Under the pieces are notes generated by a model that worked only from the letters and a program-made list of their open reading frames with translations, was not told the DNA's origin and did no database searches. This document shows positions 34,282 through 44,212 of a DNA stretch of 64,000 bases, one piece after another (the stretch's first letter is position 1; the number at the start of each line of letters is the position of its first letter). The DNA is from Candidatus Paraprevotella stercoravium (GTDB lineage: Bacteria > Bacteroidota > Bacteroidia > Bacteroidales > Bacteroidaceae). A program made the translations under genes and the position numbers. Location: NCBI GenBank assembly GCA_944320795.1, contig CALUIU010000001.1:1-64000 (forward strand), read 5' to 3'.

Positions 34282-37200
34282 TTAGTACAGACTCACACCG
34301 CGGTTGATACACTGCTCGGCATAAGTATTCAGAGCGGTGGTGTAGCTGCTGGTTTTTTCAGACTTGATCTGATCCAGTACACGGCTCACTTCATTCAGGA
34401 TATACAAATGATAGCTGCACTCGTTGCTGGACTGCATCAAGCGATTATTGCTCAGACTCAGATACCAGGACAGGTATTCCTTGGAATTGTCACCTACTGA
34501 GGTGAGGAGACGCTCTGCTTCAGCCTTTTTGTTCAAGGCTGCATATGCCTTGGCCATCTCTACAGAGCCGCTCTGGTAGTTGTCCGGTACATTATAGCTT
34601 GGCAGTTCTTTCTCTGCTTTTGTCAGTACCTGAAGGGCTTTCTGCGGCTTGTTTTCCTTGATAAGTTCCAATGCCAGCTGAGCCAGTACACGACGATGGG
34701 TATAACACATACGCATTACAGTTTCGTCCAAATAGATGCCCGGAGTATTGGCACCACCGAACTTGTATTTGTTCATCACATTGTTATACATACGTTCTGT
34801 GTCCATACGCTTTCCGTTCTTGTTTGTATTGAACGGAGTAATTCGGTAGGCCAGACCTTCCTGTACGAAATGGTCACCCAGGTTGCCATAATTATCCGAT
34901 CCCACGGTCATGGCGATGTAAAGCGGACGTTCCCAGTTGGTTTGTGCCAACATGTCAAGCATCATCAGCTCGCTCTTGTAGATGGCGCGTTTGCCTTTGA
35001 GTGAAATGCCCATTACATCTGGAATAGAGTCACCGGCAATCATCATGCCCGAACGTTTTACGGCTTCTTTGTCGATGGTGATAACCACACTGTCGGTTGG
35101 GATGATCTGCAAGTCCGGATTATCGTTCAGAACCCAGTGCTTCATGATGTTCTTCAGTTCGTACGGATTCTCACCCAGCATCTGTTTCATCTCTTCCGGA
35201 TTGTCTTTGTAAAGGGCCATCACCTGTTCCAATGCGTCCGGATGTACCTGAATGCCTTCGCGTACACCGCCTACATATTGCAGTCTGTTCCAACTGATTG
35301 GAATAGAAGGTGAATCGTAAGCCGGACGTTTCATCTGGTCGATATACCAGTCGGTTTGCAGATAACTCAGGTTGCAGACGCGGGCATCGGTACGGAAGCC
35401 TTCCGTTTCCTGTAAGTACCACAATGGGAAGGTATCGTTGTCTCCGTTTGTGAAGATTATCGGATTACCTTTCTCATCAAGTGACTGCAGATAGTTCTGT
35501 CCGAAGTCAGGGCAAGTGTATCGGCCGCTACGGTCGTGGTCATCCCAGGTCTGGCTGGCCATTTGGATGGGTACCATCAGCGCTACTACTGAAATGATAC
35601 TTGCCAGTACGGTTTCATTGGTTTTGATATATTTACGCAACCATTCTGTCAGAGCTGCTACCCCCATACCGATCCAGATGGCAAAGGCATAGAATGAGCC
35701 GGCATAAGCATAGTCACGCTCACGAGGCTGCATTGGAGTCTGGTTCAGATAGATTACGATGGCAATACCGGTCATGAAGAACAGGAAGAATACCACCCAG
35801 AACTGCTGGACACCCTTGTCGTTTTTATAAATCTGCCACAGCAAGCCTAGAATACCCAGAATAAGCGGCAGACAGTAGAATACATTGTGTCCTTTGTTTT
35901 CCTTCAGCTCGGTCGGCAGTTTGCTTTGGTCGCCCAGACGCATATTGTCGAGGAAGGAGATACCGGTAATCCAGTTACCGTGTTCCGCCTCACCGTTTCC
36001 TTGTATGTCGTTCTGACGGCCGGCAAAGTTCCACATGAAGTAACGCCAGTACATGAAGTTCAACTGATAGCTGAAGAAGAAACGCAGATTCTCCAATTGG
36101 CTTGGAACTTTTACGTTCACCATTTCGCCACAACGGTCAAAAATCTCGGTTTTGCCTTCAACACCACCCATCCAGCTTTCATAAGCCTGTGCGTGGCGGT
36201 CGGAATACATACGCGGGAAGAGCATATTCTGAGCATATACATATTCCAGATCATGACGTACAATCTCGTAAGCGTCTTTTTCGTCCTTACTGTGCTTCTC
36301 CACACGTTGGTATACGGGAGCACCTTCTTTGGTTACCGGAACACAGTATCCGTCGTTGGTGCTTTTGAGCTTCATCTGTGAAGTATAGGCCTGACCGTAG
36401 AACAACGGACGTGAACCATATTGCTCACGGTTCAGATACTGGCCCAAAGTAAATACATCCTCCGGAGAGTTCTGGTCCATAGGAGGATTGGCACTGGAAC
36501 GGATTACAATCAATGCGTAGCTTGAATATCCGATCATAATCATCAGCATGCACAGCAGCGAGGTGTTCATGACGCGGGCACTGATTACATGCAGGTCCTC
36601 TTTCTTGTAATAAAGAGCAAAGGCCAGAATTGCCAGAATGATCACACCGATTATCAGACTGCTCCAGCCATATCCGTAAAACGGAATACCCAGCATGGCA
36701 ACTGCACACAGATAGGCAATGTTCATACGTTTGCGGCTAATCTGACGCTGTGTCTCCCAAATAGCCCAAAGTACTACGGCAATCAGGCAGAAAATGTAGA
36801 CAATCAGACCGGTGTTGAAAGAGAAACCAAGTGTGTTCACAAAGAATAACTCAAACCATCCGCCTACTTTTACAATACCCGGTACGATACCATAGAGAAC
36901 GGCCGCTACAAGAACCATAGAGCCGACCAGAGCCAACAAAGATCCTTTCAGGTTGGCTTCCGGATAACGCTTGTAATACCATACCAGTACGAGAGCTGGT
37001 ACGCACAACAGGTTCAACAGATGCACACCGATAGAGATACCGGTCATGTAGGAAATCAGTACCAGCCAGCGGTCGCTGTGCGGTTCGTCGGCATGTTCTT
37101 CCCATTTCAGAATGAGCCAGAATACCATGGCGGTGAACAATGAAGAGTAGGCATAAACTTCGCCTTCTACAGCGCTGAACCAGAAGGTATCGCTGAAAGT

Positions 37201-37593
37201 ATAGGCCAAAGCTCCTACCAGACCGCTACCCTGAATGGTGATGAGCTGAGAGAGCGACATCTCGTTCGGGTTGCTGCATACCAGTTTGCGGGTAAGATGT
37301 GTGATACTCCAGAACAGGAACAGGATACAGCCTGCGCTGAAGAGTGCCGACATGATGTTGACCATGCGGGCCACTTGTGTTGGATCACTGGCAAACTGGG
37401 TAAACAGGTTTGCGGTTAACATGAAGAATGGGTTGCCGGGAGGATGTCCCACCTCCAGCTTATAGGCAGAGGTGATAAACTCCGGACAGTCCCAAAAGCT
37501 TGCTGTCGGCTCAATCGTGCTGCAATACACGAATGCGGCGATGGCAAACGTAATCCACCCCATGATGGTGTTTACTGTTTTGAACTGTTTCAT
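34282..37593 (-). CDS. DUF2723 multi-pass membrane protein (O-mannosyltransferase-like)
   Basis: 1103 residues. About 12 membrane segments in the N-terminal ~300 and mid part follow the family opening EPTASFWDCPEFI and GHPPGNPFF. The middle and C-terminus form large soluble domains, and a TPR-like helical stretch ends the protein. DUF2723 resembles GT-C glycosyltransferases that use a lipid-linked sugar; in Bacteroidetes it is proposed to act in protein O-glycosylation. The acidic Asp residues near the first loop (FWDC) would be catalytic. It has a -7 box at 37635-37642 and leads a unit with the deacetylase and queG. Confidence 0.85.
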   Translation of the reverse strand: MKQFKTVNTIMGWITFAIAAFVYCSTIEPTASFWDCPEFITSAYKLEVGHPPGNPFFMLTANLFTQFASDPTQVARMVNIMSALFSAGCILFLFWSITHLTRKLVCSNPNEMSLSQLITIQGSGLVGALAYTFSDTFWFSAVEGEVYAYSSLFTAMVFWLILKWEEHADEPHSDRWLVLISYMTGISIGVHLLNLLCVPALVLVWYYKRYPEANLKGSLLALVGSMVLVAAVLYGIVPGIVKVGGWFELFFVNTLGFSFNTGLIVYIFCLIAVVLWAIWETQRQISRKRMNIAYLCAVAMLGIPFYGYGWSSLIIGVIILAILAFALYYKKEDLHVISARVMNTSLLCMLMIMIGYSSYALIVIRSSANPPMDQNSPEDVFTLGQYLNREQYGSRPLFYGQAYTSQMKLKSTNDGYCVPVTKEGAPVYQRVEKHSKDEKDAYEIVRHDLEYVYAQNMLFPRMYSDRHAQAYESWMGGVEGKTEIFDRCGEMVNVKVPSQLENLRFFFSYQLNFMYWRYFMWNFAGRQNDIQGNGEAEHGNWITGISFLDNMRLGDQSKLPTELKENKGHNVFYCLPLILGILGLLWQIYKNDKGVQQFWVVFFLFFMTGIAIVIYLNQTPMQPRERDYAYAGSFYAFAIWIGMGVAALTEWLRKYIKTNETVLASIISVVALMVPIQMASQTWDDHDRSGRYTCPDFGQNYLQSLDEKGNPIIFTNGDNDTFPLWYLQETEGFRTDARVCNLSYLQTDWYIDQMKRPAYDSPSIPISWNRLQYVGGVREGIQVHPDALEQVMALYKDNPEEMKQMLGENPYELKNIMKHWVLNDNPDLQIIPTDSVVITIDKEAVKRSGMMIAGDSIPDVMGISLKGKRAIYKSELMMLDMLAQTNWERPLYIAMTVGSDNYGNLGDHFVQEGLAYRITPFNTNKNGKRMDTERMYNNVMNKYKFGGANTPGIYLDETVMRMCYTHRRVLAQLALELIKENKPQKALQVLTKAEKELPSYNVPDNYQSGSVEMAKAYAALNKKAEAERLLTSVGDNSKEYLSWYLSLSNNRLMQSSNECSYHLYILNEVSRVLDQIKSEKTSSYTTALNTYAEQCINRGVSLY

Positions 37594-37634
37594 TGTTTCT
37601 ATTTGGTTTTATAATAATAATTTGCTTGATTGGG

Positions 37635-37642
37635 CAAAAATA
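37635..37642 (-). promoter_or_regulatory. -7 box of the DUF2723 unit
   Basis: TATTTTTG on the minus strand matches TAnnTTTG, 41 nt upstream of the DUF2723 start. Confidence 0.5.
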
Positions 37643-37700
37643 CGAACTTTTTTGCGTATCCTTTTCTATTTAGGTTACTTTAATTCGATGCTTCTGCATT

Positions 37701-38468
37701 TTAACGGTGTGTATGCTGTTTCAAAACACAGTGGGGCATGTCGCCATGTCCCAACAGGTCTATCGGACAACTGATTTTGGACTGAAGCCATTCTTCTGTA
37801 ATTTCTTCTTGTGCGTGGTAGTCCAAACGATGATTGACGCAGGCTATGTTTTTTACGTTTTGAATGACTGATCCTACATCATGACTGATGAGAATGATGG
37901 CGCTGGTATGATTGATTTCGTCCAGTAGCTCATATAATTGGGCTTCAAAGCGCTTGTCTATATAAGTGTTCGGTTCGTCAAGAATGACTACATCGGGTTC
38001 GGATATGATGGCCCGTCCCAATAAGGCACGCTGCGCCTGTCCGCCGCTTAGATTTCCGATAGGATGTTTTTCCAGACCCTCAAGTCCCATGCGGCGGACC
38101 ATTTCGGTCACCCGGTCTTTTTGTTCGGATGTTGTCCGGCGCCAGATAGAGTGTTTGTCTTCCAGACCGGAAAGAATGACATCAAATACGGATATGGGGA
38201 ATTTCTTGTCAATCTGGTTATATTGTGGCAAATAGCCGATACCGATATGGTTTACCGGCTGATTGTTTTTGAAATATTGGATGTTGCCGTGGTGGATTCC
38301 TTTTAGTCCGAGGATCGTTTTTACCAGCGTGGTCTTGCCACCTCCGTTCGGTCCGATAATTCCCAAGAAGTCTTTCTCATATATTGTGAGTGATACATTC
38401 TCCAAAACTGTTTTGGAGTCGTATCTTACTTCAATATCGGTTAGTTTAATGATTGGATTCTGCTTCAT
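37701..38468 (-). CDS. Metal (zinc/manganese type) ABC transporter ATPase
   Basis: 255 residues. Walker A is GPNGGGKTT, the signature loop LSGGQAQRALLGRA and Walker B VVILDEP with a His switch (LISHDVG). It is of the ZnuC/MntB class, which powers metal import. It overlaps the binding-protein gene by 23 nt. A gene for the membrane permease, normally next to it, is absent: downstream lies the promoter of DUF2723. Confidence 0.88.
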   Translation of the reverse strand: MKQNPIIKLTDIEVRYDSKTVLENVSLTIYEKDFLGIIGPNGGGKTTLVKTILGLKGIHHGNIQYFKNNQPVNHIGIGYLPQYNQIDKKFPISVFDVILSGLEDKHSIWRRTTSEQKDRVTEMVRRMGLEGLEKHPIGNLSGGQAQRALLGRAIISEPDVVILDEPNTYIDKRFEAQLYELLDEINHTSAIILISHDVGSVIQNVKNIACVNHRLDYHAQEEITEEWLQSKISCPIDLLGHGDMPHCVLKQHTHR

Positions 38469-39333
38469 GGCTTAACGTTTTCGCGATTTGGACCAGTTCG
38501 CGGATACATTCATAGTCCAACGGATTGATCTCAACAATTTGTGTTTGTGTTTCACGGGCAATAACCTCGGCATTGCGACGGTCAAATTCTTTTTGCAAGA
38601 ATACCGTATGGACATTCTTTTCACGGCTGGTACGGACCAACTGCTGCAGGTGAGCCGGTGAAGGCGATTTTCCATCTTCTTCGATGACCAGCTGTTCCAG
38701 TCCGTATTCATGGGCAAAATAGCTCAAGGTAGGATGGTAAATCAAAAAGCTTCTCTTTTCCTTGCCTGAAAGTAAATGACGGATTTCATGGTCTGTTTGA
38801 TCCAGACTGTCTTCCAGCGCTTTCAGATTTTTGGTAAACACTTCCCGGTCTTCCGGATAGGTATCGCTTAATCCGGCAGCAATGTTGCGGGCCATGATCT
38901 TCAGATTTGTAGGAGTTGTCCATACATGCGGATCTATCCCCTCATGAACATGGTCGCCATGATGATGGCTGGCTGTGAGGTTTTTTATTCCTTCCGAAGT
39001 TTTTGAGAATGTTGTATTTGGAGCGTTTTGTTCCATTTTCTGAAGCCAGGTCTGTTCAAACCCGAGGTGTCCCACATAAAAATAGATCTTGCTATTGCTG
39101 AGGCGCACCAACTGTTGTGGAGACGGTTCGTAGGTTTCCGGACTGCTTCCGTTGGGAACCAATGTTTCAATCCGGTAATTATTTCCGGCAATCTTTTCTG
39201 TCAGATAAGCCAGAGGGGCAATAGTAACCGTAATGGTTTTGCTTTCGTCTTTAGCTTTCCCGGTGCACGACAATAAGGTGCCGGCAAACAGGCAGACAAC
39301 GAACGAAACCAATAAAAGATCGTAACGTTTCAT
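38446..39333 (-). CDS. ZnuA-like metal-binding lipoprotein (zinc ABC transporter)
   Basis: 295 residues. The N-terminus ends in a lipobox (LLSC23), so it is lipid-anchored. The cluster-9 fold is clear: GSSPETYEPSPQQL, a His-rich loop around residues 112-128 (HHHGDHVHEG) typical of ZnuA, and PHVWTTP with metal-ligand histidines. It captures Zn(II) or Mn(II) in the periplasm. It follows the YqaA-like gene by 8 nt and overlaps the ATPase gene. ZnuA-type His-rich loops favour zinc. Confidence 0.88.
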   Translation of the reverse strand: MKRYDLLLVSFVVCLFAGTLLSCTGKAKDESKTITVTIAPLAYLTEKIAGNNYRIETLVPNGSSPETYEPSPQQLVRLSNSKIYFYVGHLGFEQTWLQKMEQNAPNTTFSKTSEGIKNLTASHHHGDHVHEGIDPHVWTTPTNLKIMARNIAAGLSDTYPEDREVFTKNLKALEDSLDQTDHEIRHLLSGKEKRSFLIYHPTLSYFAHEYGLEQLVIEEDGKSPSPAHLQQLVRTSREKNVHTVFLQKEFDRRNAEVIARETQTQIVEINPLDYECIRELVQIAKTLSHEAESNH

Positions 39334-39341
39334 CTTGACAA

Positions 39342-39803
39342 TTATATTAATGACACAAAATAAACCAATATGGCATAACGGACAGCTTTACCAATCAGAA
39401 TGGAAATGAAACTGATGTATATATTGGCGCGCATATATCCCATGGTTACGGCAATGACACTTCCTAAAATAGGCAGGAAACAGAGTACACCCATCCAGGC
39501 GCCTTTCTGTTCCATGAATTTCTGGGTTTTCTCAACCTTTTCTTTTTTTACATGAAGGTATTTTTCGATCCATTCCATTTTCCCCAGACTGCCGATCCAA
39601 TAGTTGAACATGCTTCCTGCTACATTTCCTACAGTTCCCCAAATAAACAAGGGCAGAGGGGCGAGCCCCGCCAATTGCAATCCGGCCATAACTGCTTCAG
39701 AGCTGAAGGGAAAAACGCTTCCGGCAATGAACGCGGCAATAAACATGCCCCAGTAGCCATAGTCGATCAGAATATCTGTAATAGTGGTAAATAGTTGATC
39801 CAT
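39342..39803 (-). CDS. YqaA-like DedA/SNARE-associated family membrane protein
   Basis: 153 residues with three to four membrane segments. The opening DYGYWGMFIAAFIAGSVFPF and the family GTVGNVAGSMFNYWIG, then LPILGSVIAVTMGYMRAN, match YqaA in the DedA superfamily. These proteins affect membrane homeostasis and may flip lipids. Its start overlaps the preceding gene by 37 nt, so translation is probably coupled. Confidence 0.85.
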   Translation of the reverse strand: MDQLFTTITDILIDYGYWGMFIAAFIAGSVFPFSSEAVMAGLQLAGLAPLPLFIWGTVGNVAGSMFNYWIGSLGKMEWIEKYLHVKKEKVEKTQKFMEQKGAWMGVLCFLPILGSVIAVTMGYMRANIYISFISILIGKAVRYAILVYFVSLI

Positions 39804-40726
39804 AAGCTGGAAAATGCGATGAGTAGATAAATGAATATTGAGAAAATAAACAGCAGATTTGTGATCCGATAGGAGGTCAGCGCAAAGAAATGGGCAATGA
39901 CCGGAGCTGAAGTCAGTGTGAGCAATGCCATAAACAGATCAAAATGCTGGGGTTGAAGCAGTAAGAAAATCAGGATGACAGCTTCAAACAAGATAAGGGT
40001 ATAGAACTGCATGCGTGTGCGGATCTTATCATTATAACTTGTTTTGAGTGTATGGATGGTGCTGATCATCCCCAATATGAGAATCCACAGGAAGGCCGAT
40101 AAACGGGTAATATCCATGGAAAGATATTCATTCCAGGCGGGCAGACTGTAACTGGTAAATTCCTGCAGAACATTTATCAATTGAGTATAGTCTTGAATAT
40201 AAATCAGGTAAGCACCATAGAACCAGAATGGGGTGAGTATACCTAACAGACTGGCGCAAAAGGTCTTGAAGGAAAAAGAACGCAAATAGGCTATCATGCT
40301 CCAGTAAACAAATGGAATGAAGCAAAGCAGTAATGGGTGTATCAGGCTGGCAATACCTAAGGATACGAAAGCATGGTAAATATTGGGGGAACTGTTACTT
40401 TCCTGATAAGAACGAAACAGGAAATAATAGCATCCTAATACAAAAAAGGTAACCGAAAGGGCTTCCAATGATTCATGTAAGAAAGAAAAACAGCCTATAC
40501 CTAATAAGAAGGTAGAGGTGGTAAGACGGCCGCGAATACGAAGCAGCGCATTGGCGTTGTTGAATTCAACCAAAAGATAGGCGCATAAGGCGCAACAAAG
40601 CCAGCAATACACTTTGGTTTGCGACATAGGACCTATGGCTGCCCAAAGCAGGGTAGCAACAAGAGCGGCGACAGGCAGTGTAAAACCGCTTGTCGCCACT
40701 TTATTTTGAAACCTGTTATTTCTCAT
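39767..40726 (-). CDS. Multi-pass membrane protein of unknown function
   Basis: 319 residues with about nine hydrophobic segments spread over the whole length. No enzymatic motif is recognised. It is Trp/Phe/Leu-rich and typical of small Bacteroidetes membrane proteins found next to purD. Its start codon touches the purD stop (40726), and its 3' end overlaps the YqaA-like gene by 37 nt, so it is translated within the operon. The function is unknown. Confidence 0.7.
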   Translation of the reverse strand: MRNNRFQNKVATSGFTLPVAALVATLLWAAIGPMSQTKVYCWLCCALCAYLLVEFNNANALLRIRGRLTTSTFLLGIGCFSFLHESLEALSVTFFVLGCYYFLFRSYQESNSSPNIYHAFVSLGIASLIHPLLLCFIPFVYWSMIAYLRSFSFKTFCASLLGILTPFWFYGAYLIYIQDYTQLINVLQEFTSYSLPAWNEYLSMDITRLSAFLWILILGMISTIHTLKTSYNDKIRTRMQFYTLILFEAVILIFLLLQPQHFDLFMALLTLTSAPVIAHFFALTSYRITNLLFIFSIFIYLLIAFSSLWINYLPLLQIF

Positions 40727-41994
40727 TATAGGTCTTTTCCAATATCAGAACGGAAATATTTCTTGTTAAACTGGATTTTCTGAGCCTGGGAGAATGATTG
40801 CTGCAGCGCTTCTTCCTTATTGCTTCCGTAAGAACTTACGGCAATAACACGTCCGCCACTGGTAACAATCTGGCCGTCTTTAACAGCAGTTCCGGCATGG
40901 AACACGATGCTGTTTTCCACCTCGTCAATGCCGGTAATCGGGAATCCTTTCTCATAAGCTTCCGGATAACCTCCGGATACCAGCATCACACAGACTGCGC
41001 TGCGTTCGTCAAACTCCAGAGTCTTTTCGTCCAGATTGCCTGCCGCAACACCTTCGAACAGCTCGACAAGGTCGCTCTTGATACGAAGCATCACAGACTC
41101 GGTTTCCGGATCTCCCATGCGCACATTGTATTCAATGACCATCGGTTCACCGGCTACATTGATGAGGCCGAAGAAGATAAAGCCTTTGTAGTCAATGTTC
41201 TCGGCAGAAAGGCCCTCTACGGTCGGACGGATGATGCGGTCTTCCACCTTCTTCATCCATTCCGGAGTGGCAAAAGGAACCGGAGAAACACTACCCATAC
41301 CGCCGGTATTCAGACCGGTATCGTGCTCGCCGATACGCTTATAGTCTTTTGCCTCTGGCAGGATTTTGTAGTTCTTTCCATCGGTCAGTATGAAAACAGA
41401 GCATTCGATACCACTCAGAAACTCTTCAATCACTACAGAAGAAGAAGCGTCACCGAACATACCGCCCAGCATTTCCTTCAATTCCTTCTTGGCTTCTTCC
41501 AGAGTGTCCAGAATCAGAACACCTTTTCCGGCACACAGGCCGTCGGCCTTCAGTACATAAGGAGCTTTCAGGGTTTCGAGGAACTTCAGACCTTCTTCCA
41601 GCTGATCGGCGCGGAATGTCTGATAAGCAGCTGTCGGGATGTTGTGGCGCTGCATGAATCCTTTGGCAAAATCCTTGCTGCCTTCCAATACGGCCCCCTG
41701 CTTTGACGGACCGATAACCGGAATGTTCTTCAGAGCTTCATCATTTTTGAAATAGTCATAAACTCCCTTTACCAGAGGATCTTCCGGACCAACAACCACC
41801 ATATTGATCTGATTGTCCAGAACAAACTGACGGATACCGGCAAAATCATCGGCCTTGATGTTTACGTTTTCTCCTACTGACGCTGTACCGGCATTTCCCG
41901 GAGCGATATATAATTTCTCAATTTTGGGGCTCTGGGCGATTTTCCATGCCAGGGCATGTTCGCGTCCGCCGCTTCCTAACAATAAAAGTTTCAT
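40726..41994 (-). CDS. purD: Phosphoribosylamine-glycine ligase
   Basis: 422 residues, ATP-grasp fold: N-terminal [16 protein letters not shown], the [13 protein letters not shown] loop, and [17 protein letters not shown] at the nucleotide/metal site. It joins glycine to phosphoribosylamine, the second step of purine synthesis. It follows the DPP IV-type gene by 19 nt, and its stop overlaps the next start by 1 nt. Other pur genes are not in the window. Confidence 0.95.
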   Translation of the reverse strand: MKLLLLGSGGREHALAWKIAQSPKIEKLYIAPGNAGTASVGENVNIKADDFAGIRQFVLDNQINMVVVGPEDPLVKGVYDYFKNDEALKNIPVIGPSKQGAVLEGSKDFAKGFMQRHNIPTAAYQTFRADQLEEGLKFLETLKAPYVLKADGLCAGKGVLILDTLEEAKKELKEMLGGMFGDASSSVVIEEFLSGIECSVFILTDGKNYKILPEAKDYKRIGEHDTGLNTGGMGSVSPVPFATPEWMKKVEDRIIRPTVEGLSAENIDYKGFIFFGLINVAGEPMVIEYNVRMGDPETESVMLRIKSDLVELFEGVAAGNLDEKTLEFDERSAVCVMLVSGGYPEAYEKGFPITGIDEVENSIVFHAGTAVKDGQIVTSGGRVIAVSSYGSNKEEALQQSFSQAQKIQFNKKYFRSDIGKDL

Positions 41995-42013
41995 ATCGTA
42001 TGCTGCTTTATGT

Positions 42014-44212
42014 TTATTTTAAGAAATCATCAAAATACTGGCTGATCCGCTCGTGCAGATGAATCTGGTCGCGTCCGAACATGTTGTGTTCTCCACCCGG
42101 ATATACAAAGTAATCCACCTGTTTTCCGGCATCGATGCAGGCACGCAGGAAGGACAGGCTGTGCTGCGGAACACAAACCGGGTCATTGTAACCGATGATA
42201 ATCTGCAATTTACCCTGAAGATTAGGGGCTTTCAGACGCAGGTTGCTGCCTTTATAGCCCTCCGGATTGGCTTGCGGTGTGTCCATATAACGCTCTCCAT
42301 ACATCACTTCATAATAGCTCCAGTCAATAACCGGTCCGCCGGCCACACCAACCTTGAAGGTTTCCGGATAAGAAAGCATCAGGTTTGTGGTCATAAAACC
42401 ACCGAACGACCATCCGTGTACACCGATACGGCTCTGGTCCACATAAGGCAATGACTTCAGATAAGCTACACCTCGCATCTGGTCTTTCATCTCCTCATCA
42501 CCGAGATGTCTGAAAGTGACGTTCTCGAACTGGCGTCCGCGATTCTCTGAGCCTCTGCTGTCGAGCACAAAGATCAGATAACCCTTCTGGGCCATGTAAA
42601 TCTCCCATCCGCGGGCCATGTAGTTACGGCTGGCATCCACCAGATGAGCGTGAGGACCACCGTAGACATAAACAATGGTCGGATATTTCTTGTTCGGGTC
42701 GAAGTTTACCGGTTTTACCATGCGGTAGTACAGATCGGTGCTGTCATCAGATGCTTTGATATGACCACCTACAATTTCCGGTTTTTTGAATTCTTTCCAG
42801 GGATCTTCCGCTGTGAGCAGGTTAATGCCCTTGCCGTTCTTGGTCGCATACAGATTAATGCTGCGCGCTACTTTCGGAGAACTGTAAGTATCAATGATAT
42901 ATTGTCCGTCGGCAGACAGATTCCCCTGATGTACTCCCTCTGATGTTCCGATTAATGTGCGTTTCTTATTGGAAACATTGACCGAGTTCAAAGTATATTG
43001 AATCGGGTTCTGCTCGTTGCTGCGAATCAGAATACTTTTCTCTTTTTCATTGAATCCCAGCATATCCAATACTACCCAAGGACCGGATGTCAGCTGTTCC
43101 ACCTTGACATATTCCTTATAAGTAGCTCCATCTGCTGCATTTTTGAAATTATCGTAGAGCGGTGACTTCAGATCAAACAGGTACAGATGATTGTATCCGT
43201 CGCGCTGGCTCTGATAAATGAACTTGTTGCTGTCCCAAGGAAGGAAGACAATCGGATGTTGTGGTTCCACGAATTTAGGATGTTTTTCCTCATAGAGCAC
43301 TTCTTCCTTCTTGCCGTCTGCTGCATTGTAACATACCAGTTGTGCGTGGTTCTGGTCACGGTTCAGCTCGATGACATATACTTTCTTGTTGTCTGGTGAC
43401 CAGGCAATGTTGGTGAAATATCGGTCTGTAGCATCTCCGGTTTGCAACCATACGGTCTGTTCATTTGCCGGATTGAAGATTCCGATGCTTACCTTATGGC
43501 TTTTTTCACCGGCCATCGGATATTTGCAAGGGAAAGTCGTTGCGATTCTTGTCTTGATATCTACCTGGGGATAATCAGGCACCATGCTCTGATCCATACG
43601 GTAAAAAGCCAGTAACTTTCCATTCGGGCTCCAGTAAGTACCTTTGCTGATACCGAATTCGTCGCGATGTACACTTTTTCCGTAGACCAGATCATTGCTG
43701 CCATCCTTGGATACAGCAATTTCCTTACCTTCGGCAGTGGTTACATACAAGTTGTCGTCAACGGTGAAGGCTTTGTTCTTGGAAACCGGATTCCAGTCTA
43801 TATTCTGGGCCTGTTCATTGTTTTTCTGGCTCCAGATCACTTTCTTTTCCTTGAAATCTACCAGGAAATCCTTTTTTGCCGTACGTAATACAAACTGTTC
43901 CTCTTCTGCGTATGGGAACGAGATGGCGGTGCATGAGGTTGCCAGTTCCTGATCTTCGCCAAGCCATTGTTTTACTTCTTCCAAAGTGAACAGAACTGAT
44001 TTCTTGCCGTCTTTCTTGTTGACAACAGAGCATTTTTCCTGAGTCCGTTCGATGCAGTTGTCACCCCACCACGTCAGATTCATGGATTTGGGTTGCAATT
44101 TCCAGAAGTTATTTCCACCCGGGAGCAAATCTTCCAAAGTGAAACTCTTGTTTTGTCCCATCATGACAGAAGCGAAAAAGCTAAGAATCAGAAACAGATT
44201 AATCTTCTTCAT
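42014..44212 (-). CDS. Dipeptidyl-peptidase IV-type serine peptidase (S9 family)
   Basis: 732 residues from the ATG at 44212 ([13 protein letters not shown]). The longer frame to 44389 lies inside the methyltransferase tail and is rejected. A signal peptide precedes the N-terminal beta-propeller, and the C-terminal alpha/beta-hydrolase domain holds the triad: Ser in GWSFGG, Asp in GYNDPV, His in GGEHNM. DPP IV enzymes cut X-Pro or X-Ala dipeptides from peptides, in the periplasm or outside. It overlaps the methyltransferase gene by 14 nt and precedes purD. Confidence 0.92.
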   Translation of the reverse strand: MKKINLFLILSFFASVMMGQNKSFTLEDLLPGGNNFWKLQPKSMNLTWWGDNCIERTQEKCSVVNKKDGKKSVLFTLEEVKQWLGEDQELATSCTAISFPYAEEEQFVLRTAKKDFLVDFKEKKVIWSQKNNEQAQNIDWNPVSKNKAFTVDDNLYVTTAEGKEIAVSKDGSNDLVYGKSVHRDEFGISKGTYWSPNGKLLAFYRMDQSMVPDYPQVDIKTRIATTFPCKYPMAGEKSHKVSIGIFNPANEQTVWLQTGDATDRYFTNIAWSPDNKKVYVIELNRDQNHAQLVCYNAADGKKEEVLYEEKHPKFVEPQHPIVFLPWDSNKFIYQSQRDGYNHLYLFDLKSPLYDNFKNAADGATYKEYVKVEQLTSGPWVVLDMLGFNEKEKSILIRSNEQNPIQYTLNSVNVSNKKRTLIGTSEGVHQGNLSADGQYIIDTYSSPKVARSINLYATKNGKGINLLTAEDPWKEFKKPEIVGGHIKASDDSTDLYYRMVKPVNFDPNKKYPTIVYVYGGPHAHLVDASRNYMARGWEIYMAQKGYLIFVLDSRGSENRGRQFENVTFRHLGDEEMKDQMRGVAYLKSLPYVDQSRIGVHGWSFGGFMTTNLMLSYPETFKVGVAGGPVIDWSYYEVMYGERYMDTPQANPEGYKGSNLRLKAPNLQGKLQIIIGYNDPVCVPQHSLSFLRACIDAGKQVDYFVYPGGEHNMFGRDQIHLHERISQYFDDFLK

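Noticed and set aside
40798-41706. 302-residue plus-strand open frame
   Set aside because: Antisense shadow of purD; no recognisable protein features.
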